Shown: one piece after another, positions 25,063-34,710 of the stretch
Layout of the letters: every line of letters starts with the position of its first letter
Numbering within the stretch: position 1 is the stretch's first letter
Origin: Sulfurospirillum sp001602955
GTDB lineage: Bacteria > Campylobacterota > Campylobacteria > Campylobacterales > Sulfurospirillaceae
NCBI GenBank assembly: GCA_001602955.1
Contig: LVAC01000011.1
Coordinates: 186,001-250,000 of the forward strand
Length of the DNA: 64,000 nt
Direction of reading: 5' to 3'
Program-made: the position numbers and the translations under genes
Notes under the pieces: generated by a model
What the model saw: the letters and a program-made list of their open reading frames with translations, nothing else
Told to the model about the DNA's origin: nothing
The model's database searches: none

Positions 25063-27486
25063 TTATTTTACGAGCGCGTACTCCAACACTTCTTCGATCT
25101 TACTGACCGGGATAATCGTCATTTTTTCTTTCACTTCGTCCGGAATTTCCTCGAGATCTTTCTCATAATTTTTCTTCGGTATCAATGCCGTTTTGATTTT
25201 TGCTTTATACGCCGCAATCAATTTTTCTTTAAGCCCGCCGATCGGCAACACTTTACCGCTCAGGGTTATCTCGCCCGTCATCGCAATGTCGCTTTTGACT
25301 TTTTTGTCGCAGAGAATGGACGCGATCGCCGTTGCCATCGTTATACCCGCACTCGGACCGTCTTTGGGCGTTGCGCCTTCAGGCACGTGAATATGCAAAT
25401 CGTAACGTCGGTATACGTCGCTAGGCTCGACTTGTTTGGCACTTTCTTCTTTCTCCAAGCCCGTCGTCGGAATAATAGAAAGCGGCACACTGATTTTGCC
25501 GTTGTCGATCAAAACTTTGACAACGCTCAACGCAATTTTGGCCGATTCCTTCATCACATCGCCCAACGAACCCGTAATTTGTATGCCGCCTTTGCCTTGA
25601 ATGCGAATGGCTTCAACTTTCAATACGTCGCCTCCGACACTCGTCCATGCAAGTCCGTTGACGATTCCTACGCTATTTTCCTTATCGACTTCGTCGATCT
25701 CGAAAACCGTTTTAGGAAGATACTCTTTGAGGTTGCTATTGGTAATGCTGACTTTTTCTAGTTTAGGATCCATTAAAAGATGTTTGGCAACTTTACGCAA
25801 AATATCGGCGATGCGGCGACGTAAATTACGTACTCCCGATTCCCTCGTATAATTGGAAATAATCAGTTGCAAAGTTGCTTTCGAAATCGCCACTTCGTTA
25901 TTTTTAAGTCCGTGTTTTTTCAATTCCTGAGGAATCAAGTATTTTTTAGCGATTTCGTATTTTTCTTGCGGTGTATAAGAATTCACAAAGATAAACTCCA
26001 TACGATCGCGAAGCGGTGCGGGAATAGAGCCGACTTCATTCGCCGTCGCAATAAAAATAACCTTGCTCAAATCGATATTAAAATTGAGGTAGTAATCTCT
26101 AAATTTATTGTTTTGTTCGGGATCCAACACTTCTAAAAGTACCGCCGTCGGATCGCCCCTGTAACTACGGGCGACTTTATCGATCTCATCTAAAACGACG
26201 ACGGGATTCATCTCTTCGGCTTCAATAATACCTTGAACGATGCGTCCGGGCATCGCTCCGATATACGTACGTCTGTGCCCTCGAAGTTCGTTAACATCTT
26301 CCAAACCGCCTAAGGCGATACGAACGAGCTTGCGTTTGAGAGCTTTCGCGATAGAATTGGCTAACGAGGTTTTACCCACGCCCGGAGGGCCTGCAAAGCA
26401 TAAAATCGCGCCGTTTGCCGACTTATCGGCGATACCGCGTTTGGCTAGAAGTTCACGTACGGCAAAGAACTCTTCGATACGCTCTTTAGGCTTATCAAGC
26501 GAATAGTGGTCTTTATCCAATTGCGCTTTAACCTCAAGCACGTCAAGGTTTTTCTTAGCCGCTTTACCGAAAGGAATCTCAATAACCCAGTCAAGATAGC
26601 TTTGGATCAAATTTGCATCGGCAGAATCCGGATGCATTCGAGCGAGCTTATCGATCTGCTTTTTGATCTCTTTGTAGGCATCTTCTTCCATATACTCTTT
26701 TTTAGCTTCGAGTTTTTTACGGTACTCTTCGATCTCTTCTTCGCGCTGATTGTCCGTACCTAGCTCTTTTTGGATCTGCTTGAGCTGTTCTTTGAGAAAA
26801 TACTCTTTATTGACTTTCTCGATTTGCGAATGAACTTTGGTTTTGATCTCTTTTTTCAAACGGCTCGACTCGATCTCTTCGATCACGTAATCGATAATTT
26901 GTAGAAGTCTGATTTCATCGTCGGCTTCGACAAAAAGTTTATAGGCTTGTTCTTTTTTAAGTTTCATCGTGCTTGCAATCAAATCAATAATACGATTAAC
27001 GTCACTGTTTTCTTCGACGGTTTTGAGCAAATCCGGAGGAAATTGACCGCTTAAAGAGGAGAGTTGCGTAATTTTTTCGCGTAAAACCGATAGTGCCGCT
27101 TCGACTTTCATCGTTTCTGATCGGTGCGTTTGAATCAGATCGATCGTCGCACGAAGCGGCATAGAACCTAATTCTTTTAAAATTTTGCCTTTTTGCATCC
27201 CTTGAAATAAAATTTTGACGCGACCGTCGGGTAATTCGACTTTGCGCATGATAGAGCCTATCACACCCGCAGGATAGATTGCGTTAAAGTCTCGTCCTTG
27301 TTCCTGTCCGACTTTTGCAGTACAGACCATGACCAAAGAGTTGTGTTCCAACGCTTCGTTAGCAGCTCGTATATTCTCTTCGTCGGCTAAAAAGAGCGGT
27401 GAGATCATAAATGGGTATAAAAATAAATTATCCTCGACAACAATCGGGATATCCGCAGGAAATGCGGTGTAATCGGTGATCTTCAT
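25063..27486 (-). CDS. lon: ATP-dependent protease Lon
   Basis: An 807-residue cytoplasmic protease. N-terminal substrate domain (1-300, coiled coil in 190-260), AAA+ domain with FAGPPGVGKTSLANSIA and VVLDEIDK, and a protease domain whose Ser-Lys dyad is in KDGPSAGITMATA and SGKVLPIGGLKEKLIAAYK. Length is normal. GGAG lies nine bases before the ATG. I see no HspR/CIRCE-type operator upstream. Confidence 0.98.
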   Translation of the reverse strand: MKITDYTAFPADIPIVVEDNLFLYPFMISPLFLADEENIRAANEALEHNSLVMVCTAKVGQEQGRDFNAIYPAGVIGSIMRKVELPDGRVKILFQGMQKGKILKELGSMPLRATIDLIQTHRSETMKVEAALSVLREKITQLSSLSGQFPPDLLKTVEENSDVNRIIDLIASTMKLKKEQAYKLFVEADDEIRLLQIIDYVIEEIESSRLKKEIKTKVHSQIEKVNKEYFLKEQLKQIQKELGTDNQREEEIEEYRKKLEAKKEYMEEDAYKEIKKQIDKLARMHPDSADANLIQSYLDWVIEIPFGKAAKKNLDVLEVKAQLDKDHYSLDKPKERIEEFFAVRELLAKRGIADKSANGAILCFAGPPGVGKTSLANSIAKALKRKLVRIALGGLEDVNELRGHRRTYIGAMPGRIVQGIIEAEEMNPVVVLDEIDKVARSYRGDPTAVLLEVLDPEQNNKFRDYYLNFNIDLSKVIFIATANEVGSIPAPLRDRMEFIFVNSYTPQEKYEIAKKYLIPQELKKHGLKNNEVAISKATLQLIISNYTRESGVRNLRRRIADILRKVAKHLLMDPKLEKVSITNSNLKEYLPKTVFEIDEVDKENSVGIVNGLAWTSVGGDVLKVEAIRIQGKGGIQITGSLGDVMKESAKIALSVVKVLIDNGKISVPLSIIPTTGLEKEESAKQVEPSDVYRRYDLHIHVPEGATPKDGPSAGITMATAIASILCDKKVKSDIAMTGEITLSGKVLPIGGLKEKLIAAYKAKIKTALIPKKNYEKDLEEIPDEVKEKMTIIPVSKIEEVLEYALVK

Positions 27487-27538
27487 CGTTTATCACTCCG
27501 TGTAAATTTAAGGTATCGTTATAGTATTTTACAAAGTA

Positions 27539-27565
27539 GCACATAAAAGTTAAGCTTTTATGTGC
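27539..27565. repeat. 11-bp perfect stem in the bamD-lon gap
   Basis: Arms GCACATAAAAG and CTTTTATGTGC around TTAAG. On the minus strand it follows a TATAAT (27573-27578), so it is either the bamD terminator or part of the lon 5' leader. No T run follows on the minus strand. Confidence 0.45.
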
Positions 27566-27572
27566 CGATTAG

Positions 27573-27578
27573 ATTATA
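27573..27578 (-). promoter_or_regulatory. -10 box of lon
   Basis: TATAAT on the minus strand (ACCCTATAATCTAATC), 87 bases upstream of the lon ATG and 24 bases after the bamD stop. It suggests lon has its own promoter. Confidence 0.45.
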
Positions 27579-27601
27579 GGGTAAAGAAGTAAATAAAAAG
27601 T

Positions 27602-28246
27602 CTATTTTTCAAACCATGATCGATACCACGGCATATTCGGCTCGATCATTTGTGCTTTTCCTAAAGAAGAGTTAGTGATCTTATCTTCGTAAATTTTTGC
27701 CGCATCGGGTTTATCGACACGTGTATAAAGGCTTTTGATATTTTCGTTTAAAAAGTACTCGCCTAATTCCAAGCGCACTAAAATCGTTTCCGCTAAAGGA
27801 CGAAATTTAGAGTTGGGGTATTTACTAAGAAACTCTTTGGTTTGCGCAATCGTATCCATCAAAAGTTGCTGATTGCGATTGGGATTGGGGAACGATTCGT
27901 AATTGGCTTTAATCTTCATAAAACGGACATGATCGGCATTTTCACGGCTACCGTAACGTTTTAGATACTCGTCAAGATAAAAGTTTGCTAAAACGTATTC
28001 CTCGTCTTGCATGTGAGCGTTGGCAAGCATCATCATCGCTTCAGGCAAAAGCGGCGATTCGATATGTTCACTCGCGAGCGACGTGTAAAATCCGTCGGCT
28101 TTTTCGAGATCTTGCGCTTTGATCTCTTTGGCAATCTGTTCATACCAATACGTTGCGGGCATGTTAAAAACTTCCTTATCCTTGGAAGCACATCCGCTGA
28201 TAAAAGCGACTAACGACGCGGCGACAAGCATATTTGCTATCTTCAT
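27602..28246 (-). CDS. bamD: Outer membrane assembly lipoprotein BamD
   Basis: A 214-residue lipoprotein. The signal peptide ends in the lipobox FISGC (Cys 19). The mature part is made of TPR helices (YWYEQIAKEIKAQDLEKADGFYTSLASEHIESPLLPEAMMMLANAHMQ), matching BamD/ComL, which joins BamA in inserting outer membrane barrels. The lon-bamD-fliW order is the same in Campylobacter. An AT-rich gap separates it from divergent fliW. Confidence 0.9.
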   Translation of the reverse strand: MKIANMLVAASLVAFISGCASKDKEVFNMPATYWYEQIAKEIKAQDLEKADGFYTSLASEHIESPLLPEAMMMLANAHMQDEEYVLANFYLDEYLKRYGSRENADHVRFMKIKANYESFPNPNRNQQLLMDTIAQTKEFLSKYPNSKFRPLAETILVRLELGEYFLNENIKSLYTRVDKPDAAKIYEDKITNSSLGKAQMIEPNMPWYRSWFEK

Positions 28247-28406
28247 TCATTCTATCCTTTTCGTTACAGTAAAAATCTTATTGTACCCGTTTTTTCGTTA
28301 TCTTACTATATAACGGATTAATTTTCTTTTTTCAGCAAAAATGAGAGCCATTTAACCAACAAAATGCTACAATAAATCAAAATAACTATTTTTCAAAAGG
28401 AATTGT

Positions 28407-28802
28407 ATGGTTTTTAGTCTTAAAATGCCTCTTTTAGGGTTTGAATCGATTCAAGAAGTGGAACTTGAAAAAATCGACGAATTCTTCGTTAAATTTATTT
28501 CAAAGTCCGATACGACAACATTTACGCTTATCAACCCCTTTATGCTGAGACCTTACGAATTTGAAATCCCCGAATATTTTAGAACACTCCTCGATATTAA
28601 CGAAAAATCAAACATTCTTATCCTCAATATTATGATTATCGCCACTCCCATTGAAGCCTCTACGATAAACTTTTTAGCCCCGTTGGTTTTTAACGTCGAT
28701 AACGGTGCAATGGCACAAGTGGTCTTAGACGCCAACAAATATCCGGAATTCGGCTTGATGGAAGGAATCGCTCGGTATTTGAATAAAGAGAAATCTGAGT
28801 AA
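28407..28802 (+). CDS. fliW: Flagellar assembly factor FliW
   Basis: A 131-residue protein that binds CsrA and flagellin to balance flagellin translation. The sequence has LPLLGFESIQEVELEKID-type start, SSFTLINPFMLRPYEFEIP-like centre and NFLAPLVFNVDNGAMAQVVLD, all typical of FliW. Promoter candidate TGCTACAAT at 28365-28373 and AAAAGGAATTGT before the ATG. Confidence 0.93.
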   Translation: MVFSLKMPLLGFESIQEVELEKIDEFFVKFISKSDTTTFTLINPFMLRPYEFEIPEYFRTLLDINEKSNILILNIMIIATPIEASTINFLAPLVFNVDNGAMAQVVLDANKYPEFGLMEGIARYLNKEKSE

Positions 28803-28874
28803 ATAATATTTTATATAATATTATTTTCTATAAAATTCTATGTTATTCCTAATATAAAGAAAGGTCATTAAGTC

Positions 28875-31800
28875 ATGAAAACCAATGCGTTATCTTTTTT
28901 TTCTTTTGTTTTCATCTCTTTCTTGCTTTTATTTCCCTCAACAGGTTGGAGTAAAGGGAAAATAATACAACATCAAAATCCTTTCGTATCTGCGCTACCG
29001 TCCGGTTCTTCGCTAAGCTTATACGGCGATTTTATTGCAACCGGAACATCCGTGCTTTGCCAAAACGATGGTCATGGCAGTTGCAATAATGCCTATACGG
29101 GCTATTTATACGAATCCAATTTAATGTATAAGAATGCCGTCTCGACATCCGTTATACCATTAAACTCGGCAACAGCTACTTTAACATTGCCATCAGGTAT
29201 TGCCGGAACAGATATCGTATGGGCTGGATTATATTGGCAAGGTCATATTGCCGGACAAAATGCGTCTAATTATACAACCGATAGCAAAATTCAAAATAGA
29301 AACAAAGTCGATACTCTATGGCCGGATGGAACGGCATCTTCCCTTTCAGCAGATACGATATGGTATCATGATTTTTGGGGAGACGGCACAGGTAATTCTG
29401 GAGGTTATCGATCTTTTTATCAAGGATATAAAGATGTCACAGCTTTACTTAAAAACCATCTCATTCCAGGAACATCACAACCTATCACTGTAGGGAATAT
29501 CAAAGCTAATAGCGGAACAGATTGGTATTCTTACTTCTATTTAGCATCCGGTGCAGAAGTTAACGGAATTAAATTTGGATTTTGGGGAAATTGGGCTCTT
29601 GTCATTGTATATAATTACCCAGCTAATAATATTCCCGCCAATGCTAAATTAAAAAATGTTCAAGTAACTCATGGCTTTGATGCAATGGTGCCTTTAGATA
29701 TCAATGGATATAAAACGTTTAATATCACATTACCCGTTAATGGATTTTTAACGCCTAAAGAAAGTACAGTTAATGCAAAAATGCTCTTTTATGCCGCAGG
29801 CGGAGAAAAAAATATCGCAAGAGATGCATTTTACATTCAAAATGCTAATAATGGCTACGCTTATACAGCCGTCTCAAACACCCAGAACCCATCAAATAAC
29901 CCCTTTAATGGTACCGTTTCCAATAATGGCATCGCTATAGACAATACGATTTCTTACTACCCTGGATTAGATTTGGATACATTCGATGTATCACAATATA
30001 TGACAAATCAACAAACCAATACCGCGGTGAAGCTTGAAGCTACTTTTAGTAATAATAATGGTGATCAATCAATGCCCGGGATTCTAGCTTTTTCAACGGA
30101 ACTTTATGAACCAAAATTTTGTTACGATTATGCTTATTCTCAAAATGGAAAATACTTTACGGAAAGCAATAATGGCACATCTTTGCCCCGGGTTCAAGGT
30201 AAAATTACACCGACAGATGACATTAATGTCTCTATTTATATTAAAAATGAAGAAAACTCAGATGTTGAAGCGCAAAATTTAACGCTTGATATTACAGATA
30301 TTAATACATCTCAAGCAATTTATAATCGAAATAGTACTTATGTTGTACACCCTTACGAAATAGTACCTGTTCTTATGCCTGATTCTAGTTTAACGGTAAG
30401 CGATTCTCAGATTGTCGGTATTCCGCATGGAACCATCAACGGCAATGAGTATTTTTACACTTATTACACGTTAACTCCAAAGGCTATAAATGATATCAAT
30501 ATTTCTTTAAATGCACAAATTAATTACAATCTTGTTTTAACAATTGGGGGAAATACGGTTTCTCTTCCGTATTCTTATACGGTAGGAAGCACCAAGTTTC
30601 CACTATGTACTGGTGATGTGACCAAGTATGAGCCTAATTGGGGAACTTTTAATATTGCAGCAAAAGGTGTTTATAACAGTAATGACACTTACCCAAAATT
30701 TAATATCCCTACTCAAGTTGTAAATCGCCCCGGAGCATACCTTATCACTGCGCACGACGCCAATAGTACACCGGTTGCTTATACGAGAGAATTAACTATT
30801 CCTACGGTCGTAGGTATCGAAATTATAGATGCCGGTAAATTTCATAATACGAAAGCTAGCTGTGATGAGCCTTCTAGCGCAATTAGTGAACGCTTTTGGG
30901 TTCCTTTCGTAGACACAACGGGTGCCAAATCACAAGTCGATTTTCAAACAGCTTTACAAAAAGCGATTGATACCAATAGTATTTCTATTACTAATATTAA
31001 AGAATATTTTAATAAAGCAAGACAAAATACGGCATTTCGTATTAGTGCAAATGTTGGAGATGCTAATAATACCGTTATCAAATACGAACAACTTTCTAAC
31101 GGAAAATACCGAATGATCAACTTTACAGAGCTTATACAAACATACGGTACGTGTAAAAAAACGGTTAAAGCTCCCAATGGTACGAGTACGACTAATCAAG
31201 TCGCAGTTGCATGCGGTAATGCTGGAAACACCGGTGTAGACTACTTCACGCTCGCACAATGTCATGAATGTATTTTAGGGTATCGTACCCTTTATACATG
31301 TTCAAGGGATAACTTTGCAACACGACCGGAAAGTTTCAACGTTAAACTAAGTGATCTTAATCAAACAAATCATGCACAAACTCAATCTTTTGCACAAGAT
31401 CGCACGGGTGTAATATTACCGAATAATGAAAAAATTCACATTGCTACTGGTTATGCCTATCGTTTTGATATTAATGCGACAGATCACGACGGGAATAATG
31501 CTAGTTCCGGTTATACGCGCTACTTTACCACTTCTGCGACAGATCATAATATTTCTTTTGTATGGCAACCTCTCTCTCCAATTAGCCCTTCAATACGATG
31601 TAATGACCTTTCTAGTAAACCTCTTACTTTTAATATGATTAATGGAATAATCTCAAGTGAAGCTAATCTGACCAATGTCGGAGAATACCGACTCAATATG
31701 ATTGACACGAATTGGACGCTTGTTGATAACAATATTAACTACATGACACATCATCGTTCTGCTTCCGTCAAAGGCGTTACAACAGATGTTAGTAATTATT

Positions 31801-33068
31801 TTGTCGGCTTCGGTAATGCCTTAGACTGTAAAGAAAATAGTTCAATAACTCAAAACTCTTCTATGCTACCTTCAATTTCTGGGAACACACTTACAAATAT
31901 TAACGGTTGTACAATCGATACCAACAACCATGACAACAACGAAGCCGGATTAAAATACCGCGATTACAACGTGTCTTCTCATCCTTATCGTTTCAGCCTT
32001 TTACTGACCCCTTCTTATGGAGTCAATAACAATAACGACTTTACAAACGCTTGGGTTTATATGAATGATCTTAACGATACAAATGATATTCATAAGCATG
32101 CCGACATGAATGAATCAATGCATTTTAGAGGTACCATTAGTGCTACAGGTTACGACAATACATCCATGAGCAATTTTGTGACAGGCTGTTATGCGCAAGA
32201 TATTAATATTAGCATGGACCATACGTATTCTCGTATGCCTCCTATGCCTTATCAGTATCGTCTTTTTGATCTTAATTCAACAGACGACATTATTAGTATT
32301 GTTCCAAAGTTGACCACTAATCCAGGCGATGCTAATACGACAATAGTTCTTAGTGAAGGTAATTTTACCAAAGATCTTAACGGTGCGATCAAAATTAATC
32401 AACATCTTAACTTTGATCGCAACACTTCAAATCCTATCAATCCGATTGTAGTAATCTTTAACGACCTGAATACAACCTGTAAGCAAAATCCCGATTGTAC
32501 AATGCAAGCCGATTTAAAGAGTGGTTATACGACAGAGGGAAACCTTACAGTCGACGTTAACGTTACACACTATTACGGACGCGCTTACTCGACCGATTAT
32601 CGCGGTCCTAGTGCTATCGATACAACTATTCGCTATGAAGTGTATTGTAAAGATTGTAATAAAACCGATCTGAATATTACGGGAGCACAAAGCCCGACAT
32701 CGCTTAATTGGTATCAAAATATGAGGCATGATGCTTTAACCGATGGTAACATTAGCGTATTTACCTCAGTTTCAGCAGGCACAGCAAAAGAAACAACGAT
32801 CAATCCGATAACCACTCCCGTAGGCGGTATTACACATGGTTTAGAAAGCTATAATGCTCATTTAACCAATGCCAACGCTCCTTATACGGATCGTATTCGC
32901 ATGACACCTTCTTCTTGGCTTCTTTATAATCCGTTCAATGCAGCAGCAACCACTAACGATTTTAACGTAGAATTTACGCGTTCGGGGAATTGGGCTGGAG
33001 AAGGAAATTTGGGAAGAACCGTTGATTTAAACACTTCAACACGTACCAACCGTAGGATGGAATGGTAA
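28875..33068 (+). CDS. Giant secreted protein of unknown function, first gene of a pseudopilin operon
   Basis: A 1397-residue protein with a clear signal peptide (1-26, FVFISFLLLFPSTGWS). The mature part is rich in Asn, Thr, Ser and Tyr and looks like a chain of beta-sandwich modules: an early VWAGLYWQGH region (about 115), a DUF11-like stretch (about 440-560, INVSIYIKNEENSDVEAQNL), and paired cysteines (for example CHECILGY, YCKDCNK). The C-terminal 50 residues hold SSWLLYNPF, FNVEFTRSGNWAGEGNLG and a final RRMEW. I see no membrane anchor, no protease motif and no LPXTG. I do not recognise the family. It overlaps the first pseudopilin gene, so it may be a surface adhesin or filament-tip protein carried by that machinery. 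Codons are far more A/T-rich than in neighbours, which suggests transfer or rapid change. Confidence 0.8.
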   Translation: MKTNALSFFSFVFISFLLLFPSTGWSKGKIIQHQNPFVSALPSGSSLSLYGDFIATGTSVLCQNDGHGSCNNAYTGYLYESNLMYKNAVSTSVIPLNSATATLTLPSGIAGTDIVWAGLYWQGHIAGQNASNYTTDSKIQNRNKVDTLWPDGTASSLSADTIWYHDFWGDGTGNSGGYRSFYQGYKDVTALLKNHLIPGTSQPITVGNIKANSGTDWYSYFYLASGAEVNGIKFGFWGNWALVIVYNYPANNIPANAKLKNVQVTHGFDAMVPLDINGYKTFNITLPVNGFLTPKESTVNAKMLFYAAGGEKNIARDAFYIQNANNGYAYTAVSNTQNPSNNPFNGTVSNNGIAIDNTISYYPGLDLDTFDVSQYMTNQQTNTAVKLEATFSNNNGDQSMPGILAFSTELYEPKFCYDYAYSQNGKYFTESNNGTSLPRVQGKITPTDDINVSIYIKNEENSDVEAQNLTLDITDINTSQAIYNRNSTYVVHPYEIVPVLMPDSSLTVSDSQIVGIPHGTINGNEYFYTYYTLTPKAINDINISLNAQINYNLVLTIGGNTVSLPYSYTVGSTKFPLCTGDVTKYEPNWGTFNIAAKGVYNSNDTYPKFNIPTQVVNRPGAYLITAHDANSTPVAYTRELTIPTVVGIEIIDAGKFHNTKASCDEPSSAISERFWVPFVDTTGAKSQVDFQTALQKAIDTNSISITNIKEYFNKARQNTAFRISANVGDANNTVIKYEQLSNGKYRMINFTELIQTYGTCKKTVKAPNGTSTTNQVAVACGNAGNTGVDYFTLAQCHECILGYRTLYTCSRDNFATRPESFNVKLSDLNQTNHAQTQSFAQDRTGVILPNNEKIHIATGYAYRFDINATDHDGNNASSGYTRYFTTSATDHNISFVWQPLSPISPSIRCNDLSSKPLTFNMINGIISSEANLTNVGEYRLNMIDTNWTLVDNNINYMTHHRSASVKGVTTDVSNYFVGFGNALDCKENSSITQNSSMLPSISGNTLTNINGCTIDTNNHDNNEAGLKYRDYNVSSHPYRFSLLLTPSYGVNNNNDFTNAWVYMNDLNDTNDIHKHADMNESMHFRGTISATGYDNTSMSNFVTGCYAQDINISMDHTYSRMPPMPYQYRLFDLNSTDDIISIVPKLTTNPGDANTTIVLSEGNFTKDLNGAIKINQHLNFDRNTSNPINPIVVIFNDLNTTCKQNPDCTMQADLKSGYTTEGNLTVDVNVTHYYGRAYSTDYRGPSAIDTTIRYEVYCKDCNKTDLNITGAQSPTSLNWYQNMRHDALTDGNISVFTSVSAGTAKETTINPITTPVGGITHGLESYNAHLTNANAPYTDRIRMTPSSWLLYNPFNAAATTNDFNVEFTRSGNWAGEGNLGRTVDLNTSTRTNRRMEW

Positions 33069-33739
33069 TGCGTTCTGCTATGTCGCTTATTGAGCTTGTC
33101 TTTACGATCGTCATTATGGGGATTGCCGTGATGAGTTTGCCTCTTATTCTCACGCAAGTTCAACGAAACGATGCTTTTGCGATGCAACAAGAAGCGATTT
33201 TAGCGGCAAAGGCAAAAATAGGCAATATCCTCACGTATGAGTGGGATCACAATAGTTACGATTCAACAGCGTCACGTTCTTTTGTCCTTGCTACCAGTAG
33301 CCCGGATACGGAACTTAATTGTAATGGAACGACATTTCGCCGTCTTGGTCACGTCAATGCCGATTCTCGGCGTAAATGCTCTGCCACGGGTGCATCGGCA
33401 AGTGCTATCGGTGCTGATGCGGGTGACGGTGGGAATTTTACCGATATCGACGATTTTGACGCAGATGCGATCAACATTAGTGCCTCTGCGGAAGGAGCCG
33501 GTACGCTCGATTATATTTTCAATTTAAACCTGAGAACAAGCATCACTTATGCGGCAGACAGTGCTACCTATAACGTCTCACCCGTTGTATTTACTTTGAA
33601 TCCCGATAATAATGCGACCGTTACCAATATTAAGACAATATCCGTTACCGTATCGGGCGGCGACCAAAATATAACGTTACGTGCCTTTACATGTAACATC
33701 GGAGAATCCATGCTTCTTCCATCAAGGCCGTACCAATGA
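33068..33739 (+). CDS. Type IV pilin-like / type II pseudopilin protein 1
   Basis: A 223-residue protein with a prepilin signal: MRSA followed by MSLIELVFTIVIMGIAVMSL, where cleavage after Ala would leave Met1 and Glu5 of the mature protein. The rest is a soluble domain with an Asp/Gly-rich middle (GADAGDGGNFTDIDDFDAD) and two cysteines (near ELNCNG and SRRKCSA) plus one at the end (FTCNIG). I chose the ATG at 33068 because AGGA lies ten bases upstream; an ATG at 33062 is possible. It overlaps the giant gene (TAATG) and the next gene (ATGA). Confidence 0.85.
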   Translation: MRSAMSLIELVFTIVIMGIAVMSLPLILTQVQRNDAFAMQQEAILAAKAKIGNILTYEWDHNSYDSTASRSFVLATSSPDTELNCNGTTFRRLGHVNADSRRKCSATGASASAIGADAGDGGNFTDIDDFDADAINISASAEGAGTLDYIFNLNLRTSITYAADSATYNVSPVVFTLNPDNNATVTNIKTISVTVSGGDQNITLRAFTCNIGESMLLPSRPYQ

Positions 33740-34710
33740 AAAAACGCTCCGCTTTTACGTTGATAGAGTTAGTGATGGTCATCGTGGTTTTCGGTATTAT
33801 TGCAAGTATCGGAGCCGAGATTATCACGAAAATGTATGAAAACTATTTGCGAACGCGCGCGATCAATCGCCTACAGAGTCAAACCGAAATTACGCTCGAG
33901 CAAGTTGCCAAGCGTCTACAATATCGCATCAAAGATAGCGTAAGAGCAAGCAACGATAACGGTGCCTCGTGGCGAGCACTACCAAATGCGATAGCAGGAT
34001 ACGACACAATCGAGTGGATCGGGATCAGCAACGAAAGCTTTTTGGGCGAACATAACGGAACTTCCGTCGTTCCGGGATGGAGCGGCTTAATCGATATGAA
34101 CGATACGGTTAATACAAGCCATGCGGCAAGAACGCTTTCCACACCGGGAAGCAGGTTGGATTTTACCAACAATATTATCAAATCTCTTACCGACAATAAT
34201 GTTGCCATGGATGGAGCGGCAATTAAGCACCCTGCACTTATTTTTAAAGGAGCAAAGCCGGGTACTTTTTCAAATTATTATGAAAATGCCATTACTATAG
34301 GGAACAACCCTTATGCAAGAAAGGTTCGATGCGTGGGCAATAATTGTGCGGCAAATTTTTCCACTTTACAACTTCTATCCAATGCAGCCAACGATGATTT
34401 GATCGACTATGACGGTGATGGGAATGGAGATCTCTTTGAACAATATTACCTCGCCCATAGTGCTTATGCTCTCGCACCCGTAGGATCTGCCGATGATTTT
34501 AATCTGACGCTTTATTACAATTATCAGCCGTGGGAAGGCGAAACTTATACGCCAAACGGTACACCGACGGTACTTGCCGAGCATGTCAGTACGTTTCGTA
34601 TTCGACAAGACGGCGATAGTATTCGTATCAAGCTCTGTATTCACGATGCTAACCAAAGTATTGCCAGTAATTTCGACTTTAGCGCATGCAAAGAAAAGGT
34701 GATTTACTAA
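33736..34710 (+). CDS. Type IV pilin-like / type II pseudopilin protein 2
   Basis: A 324-residue protein with the prepilin signal MKKRSA|FTLIELVMVIVVFGIIAS (Glu5 present). The long soluble domain contains WRALPNAIAGYDTIEWIG, a cysteine pair (VRCVGNNCAAN) and an acidic loop DLIDYDGDGNGDLFEQ that resembles a calcium-binding site. The size and the loop recall GspJ/minor-pilin proteins, but the match is general. The ATG overlaps the previous stop, and the end overlaps the next start (TAATG). Confidence 0.85.
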   Translation: MKKRSAFTLIELVMVIVVFGIIASIGAEIITKMYENYLRTRAINRLQSQTEITLEQVAKRLQYRIKDSVRASNDNGASWRALPNAIAGYDTIEWIGISNESFLGEHNGTSVVPGWSGLIDMNDTVNTSHAARTLSTPGSRLDFTNNIIKSLTDNNVAMDGAAIKHPALIFKGAKPGTFSNYYENAITIGNNPYARKVRCVGNNCAANFSTLQLLSNAANDDLIDYDGDGNGDLFEQYYLAHSAYALAPVGSADDFNLTLYYNYQPWEGETYTPNGTPTVLAEHVSTFRIRQDGDSIRIKLCIHDANQSIASNFDFSACKEKVIY

